From assembly GCA_960531495.1 (NCBI GenBank), contig OY482849.1, forward strand, positions 2,966,979 through 3,030,978: 64,000 nt of DNA, in the 5' to 3' direction. The DNA is from Zeus faber (lineage: Eukaryota; Chordata; Actinopteri; Zeiformes; Zeidae). Within the stretch, counting starts at the first letter, position 1. The number at the start of each line of letters is the position of its first letter. Both the position numbers and the translations under genes were made by a program. This document shows positions 10,263-19,104 of this stretch, one piece after another. The notes beneath the pieces are model-generated. The model was not told the origin of the DNA and made no database searches. It saw only the letters and a program-made list of their open reading frames with translations.

Positions 10263-10686
10263 TTATTTTTTGAAGGAATCGTTTGGCGGTGGGGCGAAAA
10301 GAAAATTGGGGGTGCTCAAGGCCTCTCTGCACACACAGAGCTGGCACCTATGGGTGCCGTTCTAACCCTGAATCTGTACCCTTTACTGCTCAACCAAGAA
10401 GTCAGCGTTTGTTGGACGTCCAGAACCGCAGAAACGCTCTATGTGAAGTTGTGATTTTTGGTTACCCAGAACTCCATTTCCCGGCCATTCCGAGCTAAGG
10501 CATGGGCGCCGGATTAGGGGGGACACTGGGATTTTTTGTCCCCCCTATTCCGGCGCTCAGGTATTATAGAAACGTTTTTTTGCCAAGAACGTCCACAACG
10601 GGTATTGCAGTATTAGAACATTGGCTATAAATGTCTCAAGCCTATGGCTATTGTGTTTGTATTTGACATGCATTTGATTATGCTTC
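10263..10686. other. Unassigned segment containing a strong hairpin
   Basis: No gene is recognised. The only clear structure is the inverted repeat at 10506-10556. Two short open frames on the plus strand have no recognisable motif. Confidence 0.4.
10506..10556. repeat. Inverted repeat, 19-bp arms
   Basis: Arms are 10506-10524 ('gcgccggattaggggggac') and 10538-10556, with 18 of 19 bases pairing and a 13-base loop. It is GC-rich in an otherwise average context. It could be a minimal MITE-like relic or a foldback. Confidence 0.85.
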
Positions 10687-10940
10687 TGTGGTGGATGGGA
10701 TGGCTTGAGAAGCCACACCTGACGCTCATTGGTTGGGCTAACGAGCAGCAGGTTTAAAAACCCCATCCACAGACACACTTAGGATGGGAGCCCTCTGTCA
10801 TGACATGTTCCATCTGCTAATTCCACCTAGCCGTCTCTCTACAATAAACTGGTGTTAACAACCCCCCCGTCCTCTGTGTCTCTGTGCTGAAGGGCCGTGA
10901 AACTGTCACTTCGATGATGTGTGGTGGCCAATCTGCCACA
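10687..10940 (+). mobile_element. Solo LTR (Ty3/gypsy-like), plus orientation
   Basis: It starts TGTGGTGG and ends CTGCCACA. In order it contains a CCAAT-type box ('cattggttggg'), a TTTAAA TATA-like box near 10753 and AATAAA near 10842. It aligns with 39372-39562 and partly with 49383-49562. Flanking bases 'gcttc' and 'gctcc' may be a mutated 5-bp target duplication. No internal sequence remains, so it is probably a solo LTR made by recombination. Confidence 0.75.
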
Positions 10941-11739
10941 GCTCCCTTTCCTTATTAAGGTATCTTTAAATTAATAAAGCAACATGCGCAACGGGGACAC
11001 TTCCTTAGTCACTCTCTTACCTCATTCCGGCAGAGGTGACGTGAGGTGTTAGACCAAAGGGTAAAGATTCCAAAGTGCAGGGGTTCTTTGTTAGAAATTT
11101 AGATTCCCTGTTGTTAATAACTGGCTGATTTGCTGTGAAAGCCACTGATGCTTGTCCATTGATACAATCAATAGCATAGCTCCACACATCATTTTTAAAG
11201 CTAGTAATCTGGTTTGAACAACATATATAATATCATAATTATTGGAATACTCCACTACAGTAATGGTCTAAATTAAATTCCTTCATTAAGGTCAGAGGCA
11301 AATGTGTGTCCAAAGCACCCCAACTTCCTAGAAGCAAGTGGTTTTCTTCTATTTTCTGATCATTTCACATGCAAGGAAACAGTTGAGGTTGAAGATTTGA
11401 GCATGAATATACCAGGACGACAAACATTTCGCAATGAGCTGCTTCTGCCTCCCCTCTTTCTACTTTGTCCCATCTCTAGGACACTCATTTTGCACGTTAG
11501 CATGCACATGGGTGTTCAAAGTGTGTTCAAAGTGCGCTGTGGTTAGCCTGTTTTTTTGGGGGGATTGTCTTGCGCACAAGCTCGCCCCTTCCCAGGAGAC
11601 AGTGGAGAACTTCACCATCCGTCTTCAAACACCACCATACAAACACATGCAAAAACAAAATGAAAAAAAACTGGCCACTTTAAATTACCAAGAACAACAA
11701 CATTAACCCTTGAACAACAGACTTTACCTTGCTCTGGCC
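10941..11739. other. No gene seen
   Basis: Average-composition sequence without recognisable domains. Short frames at 11304-11546 and 11434-11706 have no motif and are judged chance. Confidence 0.4.
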
Positions 11740-12128
11740 CCACAACAATCGTATTGCCCCGGTGTTCCAAATCGATACATCCAATTGGAATTAAATTACC
11801 ACGTAAAGGCGGAACATGATACGGCTGGATACGAATAGCGGTAATTGTGTCAACAGCAGTAATCATTCAGCCATGGAAATGCATGCCAGATGTGTTCACG
11901 ATCATCAGCTAAGTCAAACAGAAATTTATTTTGCAGCCCCCCTTCCCCCAATTCTGGGACATTGATATCTCTTAAAAAAAAACTATTCGGAGTGCTGTAT
12001 GTTTGCGTGTAGATCAAAGTCGAGGCTACCATAAACCGTTGTCTCGTTCCATTGTTCCTGATGAATCCAGTGTGACTAACTCTCCTCTGTTGGTTCATGG
12101 GGGGGTTCACTGAATCAAATGGCAACAC
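11740..12128 (-). pseudogene. Unidentified coding-like remnant
   Basis: Two adjoining minus-strand frames (12128-11850 and 11866-11760) read like one protein broken by a frameshift near 11860. The first includes 'SHTGFIRNNGTRQRFMVAST' and 'FFLRDINVPELGEGG'; the second includes 'IRIQPYHVPPLRGNL' and 'IDLEHRGNTIVVGPE'. The residue composition looks like a folded protein rather than random translation. I do not recognise the family; a transposon- or virus-derived origin is possible but unproven. The region has no introns or start context that I can support. Confidence 0.4.
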
Positions 12129-12212
12129 GGCATATTGGTATTAAGTGGAAGAGACTCGTAGGGCCCTGTTCAGAAAAAAACACAACTGAAACAAATTCAG
12201 AAAAGCCTGCTG

Positions 12213-12240
12213 GTGAGAGAGAGAGAGTGAGAGAGAGAGG

Positions 12241-12277
<37 letters not shown>
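12213..12277. repeat. (GA)n microsatellite
   Basis: An imperfect GA/GAGAGT array. A run of about 16 G follows separately at 12393-12408. Confidence 0.9.
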
Positions 12278-12938
12278 CAAGAGTGGGGAAACAGCTGAAG
12301 AACAAATTTGGACACCGGAAGAATCAATGGCGGCTAATAACTAAACAACCTGCTCTAAATGCGCCCATCGACGTTGTGATGGCTCACATTTTGGGGGGGG
12401 GGGGGGGGTGAGATTGTTTGGTGTCCACTGAGAGGTGGTGCCCTTGCCGCTTTAAAACTGCTACCCATAGTATTTACTTGCAACGATGAAACTCCCGGCC
12501 AGTCCAGCAAATTTGAAATGTTCAGTTTTTTATATAAAACATCCAGATGTTGTGTAAACTGACTGTGCAAATGAAACCACAGAAAGATCAATTCAGCGGA
12601 AGACTGAAACAACAACATGTATCCCTTTTCAATTTCGTAACCTCAACAGGGGGTTGTGATCTGTTTGGGAATTTTGGGCTTTGTGAGTTTATTCAGTGAT
12701 TACAAATTATGTTGGCCCTTGGCCAGTTATTTTTTGCAAAACTACACTATACTTTGATTTGCAGTCGTAACACCCTGTGTCTAACTCTTGAGTGTGTGTG
12801 GGGATGGGGTTTTACCTGTTGCTCGTTAGACCAACCAATGAGCAACAGGTATGCAGTCACCCTGATCCTGGGCCCCAATTACCTAGACCCAGGACAGGTG
12901 TGGCTGTCCTGGGTCTAGGTTGTGCTTAACTACACAAT
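12278..12938. other. Unassigned segment with LTR fragment and hairpin
   Basis: The stretch 12808-12850 is the reverse complement of the promoter part of the gypsy-like LTR seen at 10687 and 39372 (a CCAAT box flanked by 'cgttagaccaaccaatgag'). A perfect inverted repeat of 16-bp arms (12881-12896 and 12905-12920, 8-base loop) follows. No coding sequence is recognised. Confidence 0.5.
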
Positions 12939-13547
12939 TGTTGGAGAAATTCTCCTGCGTGGTTGGTGAGGTTTATCTGCCTGCTACAGGAAACAAAAGT
13001 GAGAGTATTAAAGATTTATTATTTTATTTATTAAGTATTATTTATTCTACAGAATAAAGAGAACGATTCAGAGCTGCTACAAAGCAGTGTTCTGACTAGT
13101 CTACTCCTACTACTGACAAAGAGGGCTTTATACTGATGACGGGTTGTGTAGCATTGATTAGCTTGTCATTTACAGGATGATGCCAACTCAATCATCAATA
13201 ATCAAATCAAATGAATCAGGAGCTCATACAATGGTTTAACATCAAACTCAGGTCACAGGTACATTCTGCCTAAGCCATAAAACACACAATGCTCTGTCAA
13301 GTTACCCTTATCTCGCCTAACGTTGAGTGAGGATGGAATGTTATCTGGTATCTCTTTCCAATAGGACAATAGGCATTGTTTAGAAAACAGTCTCTTCATA
13401 TAAACTCTGAGAGACTCATTTAAGAACTCCAAGGCAATGTGTTTTAAAAGTTACGTAACATACAAAAGACAATTGTCATATATAAAACATGTAAAACATC
13501 ATTCACAAGATTGATCATGTGCATTTTTATCTCACACCATCCCAACA
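12939..13547 (-). mobile_element. LTR of an unassigned retroelement, copy 1
   Basis: The ends are TGTTGG and CCAACA, a perfect 6-bp terminal inverted repeat typical of LTRs. A second copy lies at 15545-16066 with the same start and colinear similarity. I infer minus orientation because the adjoining 13548-13605 matches the sequence preceding the plus-strand LTR at 39372. The length (609 bp) and AATAAA on the minus strand fit an LTR. No target duplication could be confirmed. Confidence 0.65.
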
Positions 13548-13605
13548 CTACATACCCCTAACACCAAACTGAGGCCAGGGAGATCCCTGGCCGAAGCCTA
13601 CTCCC
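13548..13605 (-). mobile_element. Short internal sequence adjoining the LTR
   Basis: The reverse complement of this segment is nearly the same as 39329-39371 ('ctcagtttggtgtt', 'ggggtatgt'). In both places it lies immediately upstream of an LTR start, so it is probably retroelement internal sequence including a purine-rich tract. The two LTRs themselves differ. Confidence 0.5.
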
Positions 13606-14469
13606 GCCCAACTAAGCAGACAACAAAAACTTTTAATAATGCCTAAAATACAGACTCTGACACAGGGTTCCTATACCATAAATAAATAAAACATTGGACC
13701 CTAAAAAGGGTTCCCATACCTCAAACCAACAAAAAAGTCCAACAAAACAGAACTTGTCCCCTTCCTGGAGACCTGGTTCCCGGAACAGCATGGTCCATCG
13801 GCTTCCTTCCCCCAGTTCATAACACTTTCTCAGTGTGTGTATGTGGTTATGTACCTTCTTACATGGTAGATGTCTGTGGATCTGTCCGAATGATATTCCT
13901 CTCTTTGGTCCCCATTTCTTTGCCACATTTCATGGAAATGTAACTTATTGAAAATGTAATCCATGGAATGAAGGCACCACAAAAATGACGTAAATTTGAT
14001 TATCTTCATAAACCTCTGTAAATATGTAAACCTGCTTAAATATGTCATAATCGACGCACACAAGATCAAACGTCACCTGACGTCATTGAGACTACATGTA
14101 CTTCCACACACAACAAAGTGAGTCATAACAATGACAATGTTTGGTTTAAAGCAAAAAATAGACCGTTGTTTTAAATAAACTTAATGTATATACAGTTTCC
14201 TACAGCTAAACGTAACAGATTTAAATGAAAAGGCAGAAGGTGTGAGGTATTAACACATTTTTCCATAATAATTCAAATTTCAAATGAATGTTAAAGTTCC
14301 ATAAATGATGCCTGCATTACAATATAGACAAGTAATCTATTTAACTGTATTTTCCAATTGTAGATTATTAGAGGAAATACAATGAAATACTAATTAAAAC
14401 AAACATTTATTTATTATGTTTGTGAAATAACATGTATTTATTATTATTGTTATGTAAAATAAGTAAAAA
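13606..14469. other. Unassigned; possible decayed retroelement body
   Basis: A minus-strand frame at 13926-13633 (97 codons) lies directly upstream of the LTR in LTR orientation but shows no motif I recognise. The rest is AT-rich without features. Confidence 0.3.
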
Positions 14470-14711
14470 GCTTGTGTTTATTATTGTTCCAGATACCTAA
14501 AAATTGCAAGCCTAAGACAATAAAGAAGCAATTGTCCAAAAATCCAGCCCTCAGTGTCAGTCACACTATTCTAAAAGAAAATACTAGAGAAAAATACTGT
14601 GAAAAAACCTTTAAAATACAAATTGAAAATAAATCCGTGACAAAAAAACAAAGCAGATATTGAAATTATATCTATGGATAAAGTTAATTTTAATGAGAAA
14701 ACGTCTTAAGA

Positions 14712-14801
14712 GGGTCATTTCATCAGGATGATTCACAGTTTGGAGACTCCAGGAACAAGCAGTGTGCTGCTATCAATTTAACAGTAGTTCTTTACTTTGA
14801 T
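14712..14801 (+). pseudogene. Helitron-associated C76-like peptidase motif
   Basis: One frame reads 'GSFHQDDSQFGDSRNKQC' and then 'AAINLTVVLYF'. The GS-F-HQ...FG...QC pattern resembles the catalytic-cysteine motif of the C76-type deubiquitinase family, which also occurs in proteins from fish transposons. The surrounding frame has stops on both sides. The assignment is by motif memory only. Confidence 0.4.
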
Positions 14802-14964
14802 TAAAGAAAATAATCTTTACCAGGATATGAAAAAGTCTGGTAGAATAAATGATAATGCTGCAGGAAGAGATTCTATTGCAATTACATAATTACCAAGAAG
14901 ACAAACTATGTTTAATACCACATTCCAAATAACGTATGCTGAGCTGTTTACTGGCTGCATTGTT

Positions 14965-15235
14965 GTAGATCACGGTGGCGCAGTACACTGCACTGCTGCC
15001 TCACAGCAAAAATGTCCTGGGTTCAATTCTCTGGTGGGTTATCTCCCAAATAGGAGCCTTTCTGTGTGGAGTTTGCATGTGCTCCATGGGGTTTCTGCCA
15101 CCTACCATCAGTAAGGACCCCCACCAAAAACATGCAGATCTGACCAGCAATGGACACCTGGTACCAGGTGTGTTGATGGATGCTGCCCACTGCTCCTGGG
15201 AGAAATCTCATGAAGAACCACAATTAACAGCTGAT
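14965..15235 (+). mobile_element. tRNA-derived SINE (DANA-like), copy 1
   Basis: The start 'cacggtggcgcagtacac' holds a box A-like promoter, 'gggttcaattc' a box B-like promoter, followed by 'ggagtttgcatg' and the tail 'gctgcccactgctcctggg'. It aligns with the longer copy at 42829-43160 but lacks about 25 bases after box B. Such SINEs are transcribed by RNA polymerase III and moved by a LINE. It is inserted within the Helitron remnant. Confidence 0.8.
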
Positions 15236-15481
15236 CATTTGAGAACAAATTCCTATTTACGAAAAATGGCTAAAAAAAACCCAAATGTGTTAATACTTCA
15301 AATATTGCTGACAGCACTAAAGTTTAAATTCAACTGATGTAATTATATTCAATATATATATTCAATTATATCCAGAGTCTGAAAGTACAAACTTGAAATT
15401 CCTTCTTTTGACAACATATCAACAAAATAAACTTTGTTTAAAATGTAACATCTGTCATTCAAATTATAACTGTAGAAACTA

Positions 15482-15544
15482 ATGAGTGACGCTTGTGAAA
15501 CAAACTCCATTGTGGCCGATGGTAACTGCTTCTTTAGGGCACTA
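15482..15544 (+). pseudogene. OTU domain, N-terminal part with catalytic cysteine
   Basis: The frame reads 'SIVADGNCFFRAL', the hallmark D-G-N-C loop of OTU deubiquitinase-like cysteine proteases; the Cys codon is at 15527-15529. The reading frame is cut by an LTR starting at 15545. The rest of the domain resumes beyond the LTR. Confidence 0.8.
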
Positions 15545-16066
15545 TGTTGGAAAATTCTCATTGCGTTGTCGGTGAGGTTAACCTGCTCGCTACATGAAAA
15601 CAAGCTGAGCGTATTAAAGATATTTATTCTGCAGAATAAAGAGATAGATACAGATGCACTTCAAAACAGTGATGCTGGTCAGTCTGCCCTTGCTTCTACC
15701 GAATAGGCCTATACACTGAGGAGAGGTTGTGTGCCATTGGTCAGGTGTCCTTCACAAGACTGTGCGCCCCAATCATATCGCTCATACAATGATTTAACAA
15801 TCAAACTCCGGTTACAGATACAATCTTACTGTGCTATAAAACAAACCTTATCTCCACACAAGGTTGAGTGAAGATGGAATGTGGTCTGGTCTTGTGACAA
15901 TACAGTATTATAGTTAAAGAACAGTCTCTTCAATGCAAGCTCTAAATGAGTCATTAAAACCCAAGACAAGGTATTTTTAAAAAGCTACGTAAGATACTAA
16001 AAGGCTATTGTCTTGTATAACACACATGATCATTAAAAGCATTGATCATCTGCATTTTCTCTCACA
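15545..16066 (-). mobile_element. LTR of the same family as 12939-13547, copy 2
   Basis: It begins TGTTGGAAAATTCTC like copy 1 and stays colinear with it through 'attgatcatctgcatttt'. The right terminus is eroded: the final CCAACA is not present. It sits inside the OTU domain. The flanks 'cacta' and 'aatta' do not form a clean duplication. Confidence 0.7.
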
Positions 16067-16457
16067 ATTATCATAATCAATGAATGAAAATGAAGGAAAT
16101 CACAGAAAAATAAGAGTTATGGTGGTGAAACACATGAACGAAAACACCAATGAATACAGTAATTATTTAAGACATGACTACTTATCAGTTGAAAATTATT
16201 TATAATTATTACTAATGAAATATGATGTACTAAGTGTACATATATTTACATATAACCATGAAAAATGGTTAAAATATTGTATATCAAAGACACAATTTAA
16301 AATGGAGACAGGAATTTACTTGAAATATATCAATGAATGTCATTATGAAGTTGTTACACGTGTTAAATGTCCACATTAAGAATATTGTGCTCATTTGTGC
16401 AATAAATCTAGTGAATATGAAAAGAACAAAGATCATTATGTGATATCAATTCCTTAA
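16067..16457 (+). pseudogene. OTU domain, C-terminal part with catalytic histidine
   Basis: After the LTR the plus strand reads 'EGNHRKIRVMVVKHMNEN' and 'NYLRHDYLSVENYL', then 'HIFTYNHEKWLKY' and 'YLKYINECHYEVV', which is the order of an OTU domain. The catalytic histidine is in 'CHYEVV' at 16341-16343. Two or three stops or frame slips interrupt it, so no active enzyme is expected. Confidence 0.75.
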
Positions 16458-17620
16458 CCTCCAAAAAAGAAGAAAAAAGATTGATCAGTATACCAAATAC
16501 CATGGAGATGAAATACAAAGAAAATATATAAAACAAAAAATATGTAACATCTAATACAAATTAAAATAAAAACACATGTAAAAACACATAAAAGCTATGA
16601 CACTGTTGTTAACTATAATAAAAAAAAGGACTGAAATATAAAAAAGACAAATATGTAAATAATGAACAATAACGTGCCTGTAGGAAAGAACAAAGCAAAA
16701 ATAATTATGCAATCAATGAACACAAGACAATAATCAAAAAAAAAGAAAATAAAAGGAAATAATTATGTTTGTTAGAGAACAATTTCAACAAAAGATAAGC
16801 ACTGGTCCAGAATTTGTATGTGCAGTCTGCCATTGACAACTTTTTCAACATCAAGTCATTAAATGTCAAAAAGTAGGATATCTTCAAAAAGTAAAAATTA
16901 ATTCCTCCAATCTCTATTAGAAACATATTTACACAAATGAACAACAATTTGTAATGACAATTGTATTTTCCAAATTGGACCTTCTGGTCGACTATGGATT
17001 TGTTTCACATGTCACAGGAAAATTATTTCAGGTAAAATTCCAGGGGAAAGTAGACAAGTAAACAATTACACTTTAGATCCTATTCCATCAGAAATAAAAG
17101 ACTTAAACTGGAAGAGCATTTTATTGTAAGGAATACTCCATTCATGAAAATACTAGCCACTGACCAGAGGGGGGAAAAAATGGCGTTCATGTACCAGTCA
17201 CATGTGTACCTTCAATTCTCACCAATGTAACAATTGTACTTCCACCATCTGATGATAATGACCTTATGATTCCGTGTCAAATTGAAGAAGAAGTTAACTT
17301 TCAAAGGCCATTATAAATATAAATATGTTCATACAGATAAAATAAAAAGAGCACTGGCGTATTTGAGAATACATAACAAGTGGTAGAAGGCTGTAGAATT
17401 TAACAATGAATGGCATAATCCTCTTTCCTTAATGAAAGAAGATCCAAACACTACAAACAACAATAATTAATCTATGTGTGTTGATAAGACTGAATTGCGG
17501 ATTTAAGTTCAGAAGATGAAAACATTGGTGGAACATTATCTGATTAACAACAACATGGTATATTTATGGACACATGTTTACAACCAGTTGATGTTGTACA
17601 GGAAGTATTAGAGCAGCACT
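16458..17620 (+). pseudogene. Helitron Cys/His-rich region, decayed
   Basis: Short frames in order include 'FVCAVCHRQLF' (near 16815), 'WICFTCHRKIISGKIPGE' (16995-17048), then 'LDPIPSEIKDLNW' and a plus-strand stretch ending 'AVEFNNEW'-like near 17410. CxxC and CxxCH pairs suggest zinc-binding repeats, as in the region upstream of the Helitron N-domain in fish proteins. Frame breaks occur every 50-150 bases. The segment 16458-16700 is AT-rich and featureless. Confidence 0.6.
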
Positions 17621-17633
17621 TTGATGACATTAT

Positions 17634-17973
17634 GGTCGTTTCTCAATACCAAGTACGCGAAGTCCGGACTTGCGGACTTGGTAGTTCAGACTACCAAGGT
17701 AATGGTCCCTGGGAGTACAGACTCCCAGGGACCATTACCATTACCACCGCTTGATGCGAAAGGCATTATGGGATACTTGGCTGTCCCAAGTCCACACAAG
17801 TCACCACCGATTATCCTCGATAAAATGGCCGGAGCAAGTCCACATCCGGGCATTTTGACTGGACTTGGCTTGATGCAGACTTTGAATTGGAACAGTACTT
17901 GGGCTGCGACTGATGATGTTTCACAAGTCCACAAGAACACAAGTACAGACAAGAACGCAGATTGAGAAAGGCC
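17634..17973 (+). mobile_element. MITE with GGYCGTTTCTCAAT-type ends, copy 1
   Basis: The left end 'ggtcgtttctcaatacc' and right end 'attgagaaaggcc' are terminal inverted repeats. A related copy lies inverted at 57199-57537. Internally it contains a perfect 19-bp palindrome (17698-17716 and 17721-17739, 4-base loop). No transposase is encoded. It interrupts the Helitron. Superfamily unassigned (hAT or PIF/Harbinger are possible). Confidence 0.7.
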
Positions 17974-17999
17974 TAGAATGTGTGAAGCACCAGCAGAAA

Positions 18000-18420
18000 G
18001 GAAAGACCCGGTACGATTATCTGTAAATGAAACCAATGCAGCAAAATGTTTCCCAGTTATTTTCTTGAAATGCATGGTACTTTTTATGATGCTCGAAAAG
18101 AAAAAAACATGTTAAGTTGGTATTTAAATGCACAAATTCTAAATGCTGATGGTAGATTTGCCACAAATTTTGATTATATTTTCTATGGACAATATTTATC
18201 TGACATCATCCAATGTGTTAACTGCCTTGAGAAAAGAGAAAAAAAAACAATGATTACTTGTGAAGTGTTAACAAATACAGATTATATTAAATATATATAT
18301 ATATATATTTCGATGGAGGATATAAATTCATTAAACCTATAAGAGGTACACCGCCCTTTTAGCAAAGTGTACATAAAGATCTGTTTGCTATGGTTAGACA
18401 ACTAGATATCTCCAACATGG
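18000..18420 (+). pseudogene. Helitron helicase-like N-domain fragment
   Basis: A 98-codon frame (18046-18342) contains 'ILNADGRFATNFDYIFYGQY', followed after an (AT)n tract and frame change by 'FIKPIRGTPPF' and 'HKDLFAMVRQLDISNM'. This is the order of the Helitron_like_N domain (IRG-PP and MVRQLG-type motifs) preceding Rep. A stop follows PPF. Confidence 0.7.
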
Positions 18421-18835
18421 TAAGACTCCAACCTAGTTTGGCTCATTTTCTTCGGCTGATTTACGATGGGAAGACGTTCTACAAAGTATTTTGAAACAAG
18501 GACAACAAAAATATGTGAATGATCTAAATTGGTCTGAATGGTGTGAAATGTTAAAAAGGAATCCAGTTACAGCTGCCCAGATTTGATCAATGATTCCACT
18601 TTTTCTTAAAGATGTCATAATGTCACCAGCACAAACAATTGGTAAAATAATACATTTCTACAGAATTGAATTTCAACAACATGGATCACCTCACACTTAT
18701 TGTTTGCTCTGGGTCGAAAAATTAAGGTAATGAAGTTATATCTTTCATTGACCGATATATTACATGTGAAATGCCACCTGATTCAGACAAAGACTTGTAT
18801 GATATTGTGTCCTCTGTCAACACAGCAAGAGACAC
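18421..18835 (+). pseudogene. Helitron Rep fragment with altered HUH motif
   Basis: Frames read 'WSEWCEMLKRNPVTAAQ', '[16 protein letters not shown]' and '[20 protein letters not shown]', then 'FIDRYITCEMPPDSDKDLYD'. The HUH metal-binding motif of Rep is normally P-H-x-H; here the second His is Tyr (codon 18698-18700). The catalytic tyrosine region and the helicase are absent. Confidence 0.75.
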
Positions 18836-19022
18836 TCTAAAACTCTAAAACTCACTGACAATAGAAAACATTAGCATTGCATCGGTGCCAATGCTATATA
18901 AATCCATGGTTCGTCTCTGAGTGGTCGTATTTGTCACTCGTGCTACATTGCACAGAATCCAGAGAACTGTAATACTTATCTAATACAGCTAAACTGGATC
19001 CCGTGTATTGCTGCCTGCAGCT

Positions 19023-19055
19023 ATATTATTATGATTATTATCATTATAATAATCA

Positions 19056-19104
<49 letters not shown>
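19023..19104. repeat. (AAT)n microsatellite
   Basis: An imperfect AAT/ATT array, purest from 19062 to 19104. Confidence 0.9.

Larger units (their letters stand above)
14470..18840 (+). mobile_element. Decayed Helitron with OTU and Rep domains
   Basis: Plus-strand fragments appear in this order: a C76-peptidase-like motif (14712-14801), an OTU cysteine protease (15482-16457, interrupted), a Cys/His-rich helitron region (16780-17500), the helitron helicase-like N-domain (18000-18420) and Rep (18420-18830). Helitrons of fish are known to carry OTU domains. The 3' PIF1-like helicase and the element ends are missing. Three younger insertions (SINE, LTR, MITE) and many stops show long decay. Rolling-circle Rep proteins nick and join DNA to move the element. 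Confidence 0.75.

Noticed and set aside
10687..10940. LTR as the 5' LTR of the gypsy element at 5080-10262
   Set aside because: Its polyadenylation signal and promoter order are on the plus strand, whereas the gypsy body is on the minus strand.
12115..12327. Leucine/serine-rich 70-codon minus frame resembling membrane segments
   Set aside because: It is a translation of the (GA)n/(CT)n microsatellite.
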